Of a DNA stretch of 64,000 bases, positions 1 through 12,096 are shown piece after piece (positions within the stretch are counted from its first letter, which is position 1; every line of letters begins with the position of its first letter). The stretch is from contig JANBPT010000058.1 in the NCBI GenBank assembly GCA_027575765.1, forward strand, positions 24,101-88,100. Reading direction: 5' to 3'. Both the position numbers and the translations under genes were made by a program. The notes under the pieces were generated by a model that was not told the DNA's origin, searched no databases, and saw only the letters and a program-made list of their open reading frames with translations. Source of the stretch: Tieghemiomyces parasiticus (Eukaryota > Kickxellomycota > Dimargaritomycetes > Dimargaritales > Dimargaritaceae).

Positions 1-2252
1 CAGATCCCGTAGCACCTGAGTCTGCCATTAGGTAGGAAAGCACCCCACGGGCACCATACAATTGCTATCTTAGCTGAAGCGCCTACCAATTCTGCACACC
101 TCCCTATTCACCTCACCGTGTCTGTTGGTCAGCCTTGGACAAAAACCATGAGGCTCCAGGCAATTCCCGAACAACCCCAAACACTGCCGCAGATCGAATG
201 TCAGGCGCCCGCCCTCTAGCCAACGCCTTTACGGCGTATATAAATATATGTATATAACACCTCGACTTTGTCCCTATAGCAATAATCAGTAAACTAGCAT
301 CATATACTACTACCGCATATATTTCACACCAACGGACCGACTCCCAGATCCACAACTACCACCGTTTTGAGGTATAAAATACGAACTGCATAACGAAAGG
401 AAAATGAGAACTATCACAAGACGTCGGGATATTGAATACGAGGCGGATGAATTGACGACAAACGGTCATGAAAGGCAAATCAAAAAGGGTTTCTTAATGG
501 GTAAGGTCATATTTCTAACGATGGACAATCGCTTTTAATCGAAGACTTCTGAAAAACCAGAGCCAAGGCTTCCTTGCCGAGCGTAGCATTAAATAAGGAC
601 CCGCCCGCATTGACTGTGAATGGCAGGTCAGTTCCAAATTTGTGCCCCCCCCCTGTGTAAGCCAGGAAGTAAATACTAGAATATTGCCCGTCACAGTACG
701 GATGAGAGGAGTGGGGTTTGACTCAAGACTGTCGTGGCACATCCCCACCTCAAACTTTTAGTGACCCCGTTGAGTTGCTGGCCAAGGTAACTCACCCATA
801 TATTTTTTTATATGGGTTCCTATAAGACCTCCGATTGCCTTGGTTACCCTGCTTGAAACTAGATTAAGCTCTCCATTACGTTATTTTACCATTAATACAT
901 ATAAAGCCCGGGCCTCCCTCACCTATACCCCGAATGGACTCCATAGTTCACCATGATAGACCTTCTCAAAAGCATTCCTTATTCCCCCTACTCAACAGCA
1001 CTTGTATCAGCATCTCAACCATCTCTCCCATATAGTCCGTTCCATATTCCATTTAACATAGCCGAGCCCTACCACTTCAGTGTCCAGGGCTAGGTCAATG
1101 AAATCATGCGATTCGAGCGGGGGGGGGGGCTGATTAATCAAGGGCACACATAAGGAATGAACTGTATAGCCGGGGCCCTAAACCTCCGTGATACCTACCA
1201 GCGATAAAGCCCATCAAATATGGGGCAGAAGCAGAACAGGCGTAGCTCGGTCACAGTAGCCCAGTATTAACGATGCGTCTGGCCTGGTCGGTAACTTGCT
1301 GATAAGTGCGCCACGCCGATCCCCCTTTCCCGCCATTTTACATCCGCCGCCAAGGTTTCCTACTCAATTTAACGGGGAAAGTATCTTGTTCTCCAAGGCA
1401 CAGGCAATTTGGCGGAGTGGAAGCAGAGCCAGAAATAATCTCGCTAAATCGGCTGAATCGGGGCCGGAGCCTACCCATATTACCACTTTGCAAGTGGATG
1501 GCAACTTGGCTATCGCCATCAGTTTACCGTGTAGGTTGACCCAACGCCATGGTTTAAAAAGCGGATGATCCAAGCTTGTCTTTCTTCCAAAAAAAAACAA
1601 ATTTACATTGCCAGTTGATACTCCTTGCCGAGTGGAGGGTAACTGTGAGCTACCATACCTAGTAGTGAAATGGAATTATGGTTAGCTCATGCAACTCGAC
1701 ACCGTACCTGTTCACCTCCTGTGTAAGCCATTTTTCTAAGCGCCAGACGCTTTTAAGAGAGAATGACTTTGCCGATCCTTGCCGTTTAAAGATGCATTGA
1801 GGGAGGTCACCCGAATAATGGTTATTTATTCTGCGGAAGCGTGCGCTAGCCAGACGCCACCCGCGTTGCGCGAGTCGAAAATACGAATGGAACGAAAGGA
1901 CGCTGAGGTCTGAAGGGATAGAAAGAACGCATGGAGTGGTGTGGAGGTTGTAATTTATCGCCAGACTTTCACCGTCCACCTGGCCTTCAAATCGAGAGAA
2001 AATTGGCAGACGGAACAATCCGAAATTACTTAGGGCCCTTCACTGCTCCAACCGCCCAAAGAGAACCTTCCGCCCACGTCGGGCTCAATAGCAGACCAAC
2101 GGTATCAACATGTCAAGCCAAGCAGGAAATCTGACACTAGCCGCGAACCCCCGTAACACACATACAACAAAAAGATGCAGGGTTGCTCCTCGTCATGGCA
2201 TAGGTTTCCTCATTCAAACAGTAAAAAATAGATATGAGAAAGAAAAGAAGGT
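1..2252. other. Intergenic, no supported gene
   Basis: Open frames here are short, overlap on both strands and match no family I recognise. The stretch is relatively AT-rich and contains a C9 run (645-653) and a G11 run (1119-1129). The right edge includes the 3' flank of the minus-strand eL28 gene. Confidence 0.6.
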
Positions 2253-2633
2253 TTAAGCCTGACGGGCATCGGCCTGGGCCAGCGCGGTGATGCGGGCGAG
2301 GGCAGCGGAGTGAAGGTCGGGGCGGATCTTGTGGGACTCGAGAACCTTCTGGACAGCCTGGACGGTCTCAGCGGGGCTGGAGCCCTTAGCAACCTGGATC
2401 GTCTCAGTGCGCTGGACGGAGCGCTCGTGGACGTTGGACTTGGGCACGATCACGTTGTAACCCTGCTCGCCGGCAGACTCGATGAAGACGGTCGGGGCGC
2501 CGGTCAGACCGGAGTAGCGCGGGCTGGGGATGTTGCGCAGGTTACCGGCCTCACGGCTGAAGGTCACGCCGTGGTTCTTGAACTTGAAGGCGTTGTTGTC
2601 GCGGACAGCGAGCCAGACGAGATCGGAAGACAT
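2253..2633 (-). CDS. RPL28: 60S ribosomal protein eL28
   Basis: This gene encodes a 126-residue protein of the eukaryote-specific large-subunit ribosomal protein family eL28 (L28e), a structural part of the cytoplasmic 60S subunit. The start MSSDLVWLAVRDNNAF followed by FKNHGVTFSREAGNL and PSPRYSGL matches the family N-terminus. The C-terminal KIRPDLHSAALARITAL matches the conserved KxRPDLxxAAxxR segment. I chose the ATG at 2633 because the family starts exactly there. The open frame continues 20 codons upstream, but that stretch is Pro/Ser-rich and reads as leader sequence. No intron is needed. The upstream DNA (on the minus strand) is pyrimidine-rich, as is common for ribosomal protein genes. 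The 144-codon antisense frame over it is a shadow. Confidence 0.93.
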   Translation of the reverse strand: MSSDLVWLAVRDNNAFKFKNHGVTFSREAGNLRNIPSPRYSGLTGAPTVFIESAGEQGYNVIVPKSNVHERSVQRTETIQVAKGSSPAETVQAVQKVLESHKIRPDLHSAALARITALAQADARQA

Positions 2634-4717
2634 GATGGGTATGTGTGTGTACAAGGGGGGGTGAAGGGGTGGGGTGGAACTCGACGCGGACACTGGGGTG
2701 GACGAGGGATGGGTTGGAGGGCGGTTGAGTGGGGTTTGGGTTAGTGTTGATGTTTCAATAGAAATAGATCGGAAGACTTATAACCCTTAGATCGAGGCGT
2801 GGGAGGTACCAGGCTCGGTAGTGAAGTGGCTCTGCCGATAGAAGAGCTGACCAAGCCAAGCAGAATAACCAGCAAAGGAATGACAAGTGGACCCCGGACG
2901 GCCGGGTGCCACTCACCCGAGGCAAGAAGTCAAACACCAAGGGCAAACGGTGCCAATCTAGGGTGCCCAACGACCCCGAGACTCGGGTAAACCAAACTAG
3001 AGAAGGGATCGGGTGCAGATCGTGTCAGATTCAGGGTGGTGAACCATAACATCGAGTCAGATCTATGGCATCAGGTACCTACCCAGTGAAGGGATCGGGC
3101 GAAATGCAGATGAATAAAGTAAGTGGAGGACAACAGGAGAGAGATGGCGAAGCGTGAGTTACCTACCTAAACAGCAGCCTTGAGATGATCGATCTATGCG
3201 AGGTGAAGAGGAGGATCGGGATCGTGGTTTTAACGGATCTATACTTTAGCGATCGCACTTTGCCGAGGAGGAGCGGGGCGGGGGGGGGAGACGGCGGGGC
3301 GACGGGCCGGGCGGGGGGAGGACGTGGAGTGAACGGGGCCAGGCGGAGTGGGTAGTAATGGGGGGGCGTAAAGCGCCGTGGCCTTTTCTCGTCCCCCTCC
3401 CGCTTCTGGCAATGTCCCCTCTGCTCCGCTACATTGGACAGGGGAGGCGTGGGCTGAAAAAAAATATTTTCGTGGCCGGTCCTTTTCCAACCTGCTACTC
3501 CGCCACTCCGGTGGCAGGGAGGTCGCCGTGGTTTCGTGAATTCCCATGGTGCTGTACATAGGATCGAGAAATAGCCCCACCACGGGAAGAAATCGCAGGC
3601 TTGAGCTGGCTGGCAGTTAAGCGAAGATGCGTTTATCCACCTTCCAATTTGGCTTTGGCTGCACCATATGAAGTCCTCTAGTATGTGCTGTGTCCCCTAC
3701 TAGTGAGCAGAGAAGGCGGTAGGACGGTGCGGGACAGCACCAGACCAGCCTTCCCGTGAAGGCCTAGGCGTTAAGTATTCCGCCTAATTATTGAAGAGTG
3801 TACGCGGTGGCCGCTAGGGGCTCTCGCTTCCGTGTACACTACCCAGGGGGGCCCGTGCTCGTATATATAAACTCTCAACCACCAGCACGCCTCACTGTGC
3901 CGAGGAGCGTACCTTAGAGTTCCGCACAGTACAACGCTGGTACACCCTAGCATCAATCTGGGACGGGGATGGGTGGGATTGGATACATGTATCATGCTAG
4001 CAGCTTCTCCTCTAACCGACTCCTCGCCTGCGATCGGGTCAGATTATAATCACGTGATAAGCAACTCGTTGTTTCCATGGCTAGCCCCAGGGACATGGTG
4101 CACCACTGAAACCGCCAGTGGGTTATAGGGGACGACGGTACCCATCACCGCTGCGTACTGATAGCCAAGCACCCGTTCGAGCCCAGGGGCGTCCCAGGTC
4201 CAGTACTACAGGACCGATGAGCGCCTTGGCTGGCCTTGGGCTCCCCGCCAACGGCAACCGCAATCCAATGGAGCGGTGGTAGGCTTGGCATCTGGCCTCC
4301 TCTGTACTGGAGACGGAAGGTTCCTGTTCACGCGTAGCACTCACTACGTGGCGGTCCACCGACCCAAGCATTCGTAGATTCGCGCCATGGTAACGCTTGG
4401 CTGGCCGAAACTCGCCTGCCCCTTTACCTGGCCACCTTCTGTCTCTCTCCCCCTTCGGCTCTTTATCGCGTGACACGCTGCACAGGTTCGGCCAGTGGTC
4501 TTTATCAAAACCCCTGTTCGCATTGGGACCAAGCGAAGCGGCATATCGTGTCTTGACCCATCTCCCGCCCAGCACTGCCCGTGTTGTTCATACAAGACAC
4601 ATCTCACTCCGACTTTATATTCCAACCTCCCACATTCTACAGGCCTGTCCTTGTCTTTTTCCACTTGGCCGATTCCGAACCCTCTAGATCCTTCGTTCGC
4701 AGCCAACAACAGGAACC
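2634..4717. other. Intergenic between eL28 and RER1
   Basis: This 2.1-kb divergent spacer serves as the upstream region of both flanking genes. It has a G9 run (3280-3288). Several overlapping open frames of 70-150 codons on both strands (for example 3239-3583 and 4123-4709) have no family resemblance and mutually overlap, so I do not call them. Confidence 0.55.
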
Positions 4718-5532
4718 ATGGTGCTGCCTACCTCACCAACCACCGCTACGGGGATCAACTCCGACTCGTCTGTAGCTACCAATGTCAACAACATGCGTCT
4801 CCAGCTTGAGAGAGTAAGTCATTAGATGCACGCTGGAAAGGGGTAAGAGCAGACCAAAGGCTCGTTACCAGCCGCCTTGGCCGTATCAACCTATCCCCCG
4901 CTCTACGCCGTCACTGACTCCTTAATGGCCCCCAACCTCTCTACCCACCCTCCTTACACCCCCCCACTTTGTAGAGGGCCCAGCGCTTCCTGGATTCCAC
5001 CATTTCCTATACGGCCTACCGGTGGGTGTTCACGGCACTAAGCTTGGTGGCCTTTCTGACACGTATCCTGATGACGCACGGGTGGTACATTGTGACCTAC
5101 GCCTTGGGTATTTACCTCCTCAACCTATTTCTGGCCTTCCTGACGCCCAAGTGGGTGTCCGGAACGAGCGACAGCGTCCTGGATAACGATGGCGAGGATG
5201 AGATGGGCGGCGGTAGCAGCAGTGGTGGCGGCGCCGGAGGACTCCTGGACGGCAACGGTCCCGGCCTACTCCCCACGTCCAACAGCGAGGAATTCCGCCC
5301 CTTCATCCGCCGCCTCCCAGAGTTCAAGTTTTGGCTGTCGGCCACCCAGGCCACATTGGTAGCCTTCGCATGCACGCTCTTCCCCTTCCTCGACATCCCT
5401 GTATACTGGCCCATCCTGCTCGTGTACTTCGTGTTGCTATTCGTGCTCACGATGCGTCGTCAAATTGAACATATGATGCGCCACAAGTACCTTCCGTTTG
5501 ACCTCGGCAAGAAGAGCTACCGTCGCGTCTAA
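4718..5532 (+). CDS. RER1: RER1, ER-retrieval receptor
   Basis: This is a 217-residue Golgi membrane protein that returns ER membrane proteins in COPI vesicles. There are two exons, 4718-4813 and 4975-5532, with a phase-0 GTAAGT...TAG intron of 161 nt. The splice gives LERRAQRFLDSTISYTAYRW, which runs straight into the conserved core. Family blocks visible are GWYIVTYALGIYLLNLFLAF, EEFRPFIRRLPEFKFWLSAT, PVYWPILLVYFVLLF and a basic tail MRRQIEHMMRHKYLPF...GKKSYRRV. Four hydrophobic segments agree with the family. The cytosolic loop between TM2 and TM3 carries a lineage-specific Gly/Ser-rich acidic insert (GGGSSSGGGAGG), making it somewhat longer than the usual ~195 residues. Confidence 0.96.
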
Positions 5533-7220
5533 ATTTTTACACCGCATCACCCGCCCTTCCTCTCCTTCATGGTGTCGTCCGAGCCGTCGTGGTTTCTCCG
5601 TCCTCCCGCCTCACGATATCCTCGTCTCACCTGCGCCCTCGCACTTTTATTTTATTTTTCCAAGGTCGCCCCTCATGTCTATCTCCTACTCACCCGTCTT
5701 TTGCTCCTTTCATTAGTATGTACCGCAGTAAAGCCAATGACTCGTGTAATGCCGGTCGAATCTAATAAGATATTTTTTTTTTGCTGCCAACTAACTATAA
5801 GGGCAGAACTGGGTATCCCTGCAGATCTTGCCACCACTGTGACGCCATGCACCGGCGAGCAACTAATTGCTTGGCCCAGGCGCTCGGCAGAGATGTGGCA
5901 GCCCCTCACTATGCGCGCCACACGCTGTAGACCTCTATCATTAGAGCCTTCCTTCATACTCTCCTACCCTATTGGAGGGGGGCATTCTTTAGTTTAAGCC
6001 ATGTCATATTAGCTGCTGCGAGTGCCGTAACCGGGTATGTGGAGGTCCAAACTGCCGTTACGGCAGCGACTTCACCTACTTTCGGGTGGTACATTAGGTC
6101 ATTGTGCTGATGATGAAGAGAATATGTATTCGGGTATGTGAAGCGCACCCTGTAGCTATCGGATAGATGATTCTGGCATTGTGTCGCGTACCACGCGAGA
6201 ACGGCGCGTTGTATACTGTTGGGTTGTGAAGGGCGGTGAACTCTGACGTAGTAGCTCTATGGAAGCGGCGGTGTGCTAAATCTCACGTGGGAGGCCGGAG
6301 TGTAGTATATATGAGCGTAGTACAACAACGCAATTACGTTCAGCCCAAGTGTCGGGGTTGTATCAGCTAAGCCTCCTGAAGCAAAATAGATGTCAGCATA
6401 CTACCGTTAAGCGTTATTGAACTTGGATGGATTGGCGTACTATTTGGTTGCAAGTTGAAAGCAGGCCTGCTTTCACAACCGCCTTCATAAAACTACAGTT
6501 GGGTATATTAGGGCGGCCCAAAGTTTTCACCCAGCGCCCCACCGTTTCCTTGTTCACCTCATCCATCAGCGACCTGCTGTAGGGTAGGTCACGGCTCTGC
6601 TCCATTCCACTCACAACGTACTTCTTCCCATCAAAAAGCCACCTTCCTGCTTGCGCTCGGTTACACCATCATTCCGCCGCTCACATCCGCTTTGTGGGCT
6701 ACCGGCTCGACCATCCGGCTGGCCCCGACCACCAGGTCAAGGTGCGTCCGTTGTTCCACTCTTAATGCCCACTCTCTCAGAATAAAATGCCATCCGGGAA
6801 ATTCGAAGGAGTAGCGCCTCCCCGGAGGGGTACAACATGCAGTCATCGATATTTTGGGACTGATTGTCTACGGGTATAGCCGGTAGGGTCGGCTCGTCGC
6901 AATTAAGCAGTTTGCTATTAACCAAAACGGATAGTGTTTAGCACACTACACGCGAGATTAGCACCGTTCTGACAACTATCGGCTCTCCCACGGCATCTAA
7001 ACGGTTGTAGATAGCTAGTCAAGCCCAGTTTTCTTGTAATCGACGCTTTACCGGTGGACCAAGCCATCGACTATAAATGGTATCGAACTGGCCTCTTTCT
7101 CTTCCTTATCCACCACATCCTTGCTCCGTTTGAGAGTTCGATTGCCAAACACGCAAAGGCCTACCATCACCATAATCTTACCTCATAGCCACCGTCACTA
7201 CCGTCCGATTCGCCTGCGCC
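5533..7220. other. Intergenic, no supported gene
   Basis: This 1.7-kb spacer holds the 3' flank of RER1 and the promoter of the secreted orphan at 7221. The open frames are short and unrecognised. Confidence 0.55.
7072..7077 (+). promoter_or_regulatory. TATA box of secreted orphan 1
   Basis: TATAAA lies 144 nt upstream of the ATG at 7221, a spacing shared with the other three secreted orphan genes of the window. Confidence 0.5.
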
Positions 7221-8306
7221 ATGCGACTCTCGTCCCCGGTCTTTCTGCTGGCCGCCATCGCTGTCGCTTGGACAACCACTACTCACTTGGTCCGGGCCGC
7301 AATCCCAGGCCCCGGTGAGGTCGTATCGCTAGGTCCTCTCGAGACCTCCCGCCTCGCTGACGCCTGGCACGATATCATCCATTACCGCCTTCACCACGTC
7401 AACTACCGCACCACCGATGTATATCGCAAATACATGGACGCCCTCTTTTTCTCGCCCTGGGACGACTTCCTTCCTTTTTTCCGCCCCTACTACAAGGGGT
7501 ATTCCCCGCGTTGCCCGCAGATTAACCAGGCTACCTTAGGTCGTCCCACGGACGAGGATTTCACCAGTTGCTTCATGCCGACCGACACCGTTCTGTCCAA
7601 CGTGACCTACAACGACTACCGCGAGCTGGATGATCTCTTCGTCCACTACCCGCTGTTCTGGCCCGTCCTCAACGGCCAACATGGCTTGGTACACGATTTC
7701 ATCATTACATTATGGAACCGTGTCAAGTACGACTCTAGCCTGGCCTACGGAACCACCGCGGGCCGTATCCTAGTATACTCTATCGTGCGCGACATTACGC
7801 GTCTGGCGATCGTGGAACGCCGTCCGGGGGTGTTTGATATGTTCTCCGCCACCTTCCGCCAGCTCCTCATTGAGGTCAGCGAGCTACTAGTCAAGGACTA
7901 TATCGGTGACCTAAACCCGACGGGCGCGTTGGACGCCGAGCTCCAGGACCTGCCGTGGACAGGGGTACGCGATATTACCATCGGGGTTGCCGACGGGTAC
8001 TCGGCCGTACTGTATCTGTGGGCTAACGCCCTGTACGGGGAGACGGCCCCAGACTTCGTGCGAGTGGCGCGTGACAAGGTAACCGGGAAACACGAACCGT
8101 TTTTGAGCGCTCTAAAGACGGAGGCCGCCCGCCACGCCCTGCCGCGCTACGTGGACTCGTTCCAAAGCCTCGGTGCAGTCATGTGCTACATCGTCCTTCC
8201 CCAGGCGTACTTTGACGACACCCCATGGCGCGCCTTCGTCCGATTCGAGCCAGTCAATTCGTTCGATCCTCGTAGCCTAGACCGGCTGATGCTCCCCGTG
8301 CCTTAG
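7221..8306 (+). CDS. Secreted orphan protein 1
   Basis: This is an intronless 361-residue protein that I do not recognise. Residues 1-30 form a clear signal peptide: MRLSS, then a hydrophobic core FLLAAIAVAW, with likely cleavage near VRAA. The mature part is mixed helical with many aromatics (SPWDDFLPFFRPYYKGY), one NVT sequon and three Cys, and has no transmembrane segment. The codon use is GC-rich at third positions, like the housekeeping genes, and the long frame is unbroken, which supports real coding. A TATAAA box lies 144 nt upstream. Such secreted proteins in a fungus are often effectors or surface proteins, but that role is inference. No similarity to the other secreted orphans was visible by eye. 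Confidence 0.8.
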   Translation: MRLSSPVFLLAAIAVAWTTTTHLVRAAIPGPGEVVSLGPLETSRLADAWHDIIHYRLHHVNYRTTDVYRKYMDALFFSPWDDFLPFFRPYYKGYSPRCPQINQATLGRPTDEDFTSCFMPTDTVLSNVTYNDYRELDDLFVHYPLFWPVLNGQHGLVHDFIITLWNRVKYDSSLAYGTTAGRILVYSIVRDITRLAIVERRPGVFDMFSATFRQLLIEVSELLVKDYIGDLNPTGALDAELQDLPWTGVRDITIGVADGYSAVLYLWANALYGETAPDFVRVARDKVTGKHEPFLSALKTEAARHALPRYVDSFQSLGAVMCYIVLPQAYFDDTPWRAFVRFEPVNSFDPRSLDRLMLPVP

Positions 8307-9626
8307 AGTCCGGATTATATACACGCGTTTGTTAGTGTGTAAACCCATTCGCCGGTTGTCCAACCAACCTGATATTTAGCCTCTTTCTTTTCCCCACCCA
8401 GGTCACTCACCGATGGACTTTCTTACGTTTACCATACTAAACGGACATCGTATTGGCAAATGAATATCCTATGAAGCAGGTCTGGGTGCTGTGCTTGATA
8501 TAATGAGGAGACCATGTCGTTGCTTTGGTCTCCACACAGATGTAATCGTAAGAGGACCCCCCTCCTTTAACATACTGGTCTGTCAGTCTTGTCCCCTCGA
8601 ATCCCCTTCCGTCTCCCCCCCCCCCAAATCAAACCTGGAAGAAGGGTCTTAACTTCTCCTCGGTAACGGCGTACCTCAAATAAGTAGGTACCATACACTC
8701 CAGTGAGACTTTGGCACTACCAATGGCCGAATGTGTGAGCCCATATCGCTCTATCACGATGCGTCCTTCCACTCGATATGGGGGGCGTGCTACGTCAAGA
8801 CACGCCCTGTCTTACTAAAAGTCCCCTTTTTTTCGCACTAGGTGTGTCCCGTATTTTTTTGTATCCACTAGTCAGCTCATCCGACCATAAGCGTTATACC
8901 ATGGCCACATCAACTGGCAGGCTGACACAGCTGGCAGTTAGGGTCATTTTTCTGTCGGGTCTGCGTCGATAGTGACTGGCTGTGAAGTTCTCGGTTTAGG
9001 TGAGAGCGGAGGACTACGTCGGTCAACAATGTTGATTGATACGGACGAGGGCAGGCGGTTGAGCGTAAATCGGAATTCAATAAACGTTTATTGCGGTCTT
9101 CCATCAAAATATTGCCGCCACCTCCCCCATCATAAGTGTTAACCCTCGTCATCGATTACACTAATTAGAAGGTCGGGACCCGCTGCCGGTCCCTCTACCC
9201 TCTTCTTTTTTTTTCATCCTACTTCACGCCGTCTCTCACGAGAACGGGTAGGTGGGTTACACCGTCAGGGTCGGTCCGGTGGCCACTTGGTCATTTCAGT
9301 TCGTCTATCTTCCTTATTTCCTTGACTCAATTCGCCCTCTTCGGAGCCTCCTGTATAATTGAATAGGTCATAGTAGTGGCGGAAGGGCTAAAAACTCATG
9401 TGTGTGGCGGCACCGAGGTGATTTCCTCCTTGTATCGCAAAAAGAGAAGAAGAAGAGGCCGATGGCCTGACCGCCATTGGCGCCACTCTGTATCGGGGGT
9501 TATTATATAGGGCCGCTCGTCCTGCCGCTCCAGTCCCTACCGTAGTTCTCTACTTATCTCTAGTTTACCCTTTAGATTCATCCTACATCCTCCCCCGATC
9601 CACCTGAACTGTTGATTATGCCCAAC
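8307..9626. other. Intergenic between secreted orphans 1 and 2
   Basis: No supported gene. There is a C11 run at 8615-8625. Short open frames around 8778-9152 on both strands overlap each other and are not recognisable. Confidence 0.55.
9504..9510 (+). promoter_or_regulatory. TATA-like box of secreted orphan 2
   Basis: TATATAG lies 123 nt upstream of the ATG at 9627, the same promoter layout as the other secreted orphans. Confidence 0.4.
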
Positions 9627-10753
9627 ATGAGAGTTATTACCGTGTCTCTCCTACTGGCCTTTGTCGCATTCTCGACGACGACTCAAGCCGGTTCGTGGTC
9701 GAACCTGAGACGCTCAAGTGTAAGTGTGCCAATCGGCACCTTAATTACCGGCTCTAATAAGGCACCGTCCATATTGTTTAAACTCCAGCATAAGTGTCGC
9801 TAAACTCAAAACCAACTTACCATTCCGTGTTTCATTTACCATCCAATATAACCCACCGCCTAATTCAGGTAAACCGTGATCATGACAAAGAATATGGTTG
9901 CGCCGAACTCAATGAACTCGCCAAGATTGCGAGATCGTATGAAGGCAAATTAAAATTCCTGGGGTCCAACGTCAACCCTTCCTTGGATAAATTCGTCGAA
10001 GACCTCCGCGATATCCTTGAGCCCGAGCTTAAGGATGCCGTACAGATTAAAATTATCGAAAAGCAACGTGCCGAAATTGATGAGCGCCGCAAGGTCTCGT
10101 TCAAAGGCGCCTCGATGGCCGTAGGCAAGGGTCGCAGCCTTGCTAAGTCTGTCGGTAAAACGGCCCACATAGCGGTGCGCAGGTTGAGTCAGCACATCCA
10201 TTCGCCCTCTTCACTTCGCCAGAACTACAAAGAGTGTTCCGACAGCGTCGATACCCTATTTGATGCTGTAAAGAAGCTGCTCGAGGGCATTACCAACGAC
10301 AAAGAGTTGCGCAGCAGGTGGCTCAAGTATGAGTTCCTCGAGGAGGACTACAACAGCGAATATTTACCCGGTGTGGGCGCCTACAAACGCATAGATGATA
10401 TATACGGCCACGCTGAAGACGATGTGACGCTGCCCGGTTCAGAATTCGCCGACAGCAGCCTCCGAGCCGACGAAGATGCGTACTCTGGCATGGAGGACAG
10501 CAACGCCGACGCTATGACTTTATGTAATGAGAATTTCGCCGGTAGCAGCGCCAGAGCGGATGTAGATGCGTACTCTGGCGTGGGGGATAGCAATACTGAC
10601 CATATGACCCTGTGTCGTGCGGATTTCGCCGGCAGCAGCGTCCAAGCGGACGAAAATGCGTACGACGACGTAGGGGATAAAGATATCAACCTTGTACTCA
10701 AGGTCGTCGAGGACCTCCAGAGAGATATCCAAAATGAGCTTCCCAGCATTTAG
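9627..10753 (+). CDS. Secreted orphan protein 2 with 30-residue repeats
   Basis: This is a 325-residue unrecognised protein in two exons, 9627-9719 and 9869-10753. The intron is phase 0, GTAAGT...TTCAG, 149 nt. Exon 1 is essentially the signal peptide (MRVITVSLLLAFVAFSTTTQA) plus about ten residues, and exon 2 carries the whole mature domain. An in-frame ATG lies three codons upstream (9618), but the start at 9627 gives the tighter signal peptide. The mature part is helical and charged in its first half. At residues 218-300 it has three tandem units with the core FAxSSxxADxDAYSGxxDSN. Acidic composition and absence of TM segments suggest a soluble secreted protein. Function is unknown. An AATAAA lies about 55 nt after the stop. 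Confidence 0.75.
10427..10675 (+). repeat. Three 90-bp tandem coding repeats
   Basis: Units start at 10427, 10517 and 10607 (the last is incomplete). They keep the reading frame and encode 30-residue acidic repeats (T-L-x4-F-A-x-S-S-x2-A-D-x-D-A-Y...). The units differ at many codons, so the duplication is not recent. Confidence 0.85.
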
Positions 10754-10808
10754 TCCGAAGCCGACACGGAGCATTAAGCGCTAGTATTTAGCATGGTCCC
10801 TTCCATTA

Positions 10809-10814
10809 AATAAA
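10809..10814 (+). terminator. AATAAA polyadenylation signal
   Basis: AATAAA lies 56 nt after the stop of secreted orphan 2, the expected place for 3'-end processing. Confidence 0.5.
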
Positions 10815-11967
10815 GAGTCGTTGAGGGAGGTATTCCCCATCACAAATCATTCAAACTTGGGTAGTAATAATATCATGCAGGTAAGTCACTCAATATGTAG
10901 GCGTGGCGTGGTGGAATCTGGGGTCAGATTATCCGCTTCTTCTTCTCTCTACCTAAAGCTCGTTTAGATGCAGTCCCTCTCGCTTTTCGATATTCTAAGT
11001 GCGGTTGAAGAAGCGCGGAAGGGATGGCGAGTGTGATACCGGACAGCAGGTAATAGCGAAGGGGGCAGTTGTCGAGGTGAAATGCAGAACCTGGTGACCT
11101 TCCGCTTTGGCCACAGGACATTACAATGCTTACCACTACTCGTCATCTCTCGCTGGTGGATTTTTAGAAGAGACCGCGCCACTAACAGAGGGCCCTATCT
11201 CCGTTCCTCCAATTGGCCTTTATATATATCTCCTCCTTTTGATCTTCCTTGTCGCCTACAGCACCCAATGGGAAGCTTTATAGTGCACTAAGGCCCTCCT
11301 ATCCGCCCCTGTCGGTTGTCGTTAATAGTCTTTCGTCCGATCCTAGCTTCCCTGTCTTGGCCAGACCAGTCCTCTGATATGGGGCCTCAATGTTCGCTTA
11401 CGCGAGGGCGGGGCCGGTTGGGTTGTCCGTCGGCCAGGGGGGAGATTCGTAGGAGGGCTGCTTTGCGACCAGCTCTGCCGCGCAGCTTCACTGTACCTCT
11501 CTCGGCTGTTTAACCGCCCCCAACCGTACCTTTGTGCACAGCGTCGCACCACATTATCGACTAAATGCAGGAACTCGAAAACCAGGCCGGATTGTTTTCT
11601 GTGAAAGTCAGCGACTTCAAGCCAGACACACCCGCCTTCGTGGTCTTGCACAGCCCAACCACTAACCAGCGCTAGGTGTTCTTGGTATCGATCACCGCCA
11701 CCCAGTTAACTACGCGCTGCCTACACGATAGCCTCTCGGTATCGCCGCCTCTTTCTCGACATATTGGACTCTGTCCACTCCAGGGCTAGCTAGATTCCGT
11801 GATACGCCGACCCACCGTGACCTTTTTTTGTTGTCGTTGCTTGACTCCCTTGGCTGGTGCAATTCATTTTTTTCTCTCCCTGCAATCTACGCGGATCGCG
11901 CGCTGCCTGATTTGCGGACCCTTACTCCGCCAGATGCGTGTTAGTCTAGGTTGACTACCATTATTTG

Positions 11968-11976
11968 TATATATAA
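11968..11976 (+). promoter_or_regulatory. TATA box of secreted orphan 3
   Basis: TATATATAA lies 129 nt upstream of the ATG at 12097. Confidence 0.5.
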
Positions 11977-12096
11977 TGCCCTCAAAAGAACCATTCTCCT
12001 CGATACCCCATTATTCTATCCCTCTGTTTTACCGGCCGCGCTCAGGTATAGACTCTTCCGTTATATTTACTTTAGCCTTCTCCCTCGCTGCCCTCC

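Larger units (their letters stand above)
10754..12096. other. Intergenic between secreted orphans 2 and 3
   Basis: No supported gene. A TATATATAT stretch at about 11220-11229 is followed 49 nt later by an ATG that opens only seven codons, so it may be a stranded promoter. Frames at 11316-11651 overlap on both strands and look non-coding. Confidence 0.5.

Noticed and set aside
2310..2744. 144-codon plus-strand frame opposite eL28
   Set aside because: Antisense shadow of a conserved ribosomal protein; Gly/Leu/Asp-rich artefact of GC-rich codons.
4123..4709. Two overlapping minus-strand frames (150 and 121 codons)
   Set aside because: No family resemblance; they overlap each other, plus-strand frames and the RER1 leader.
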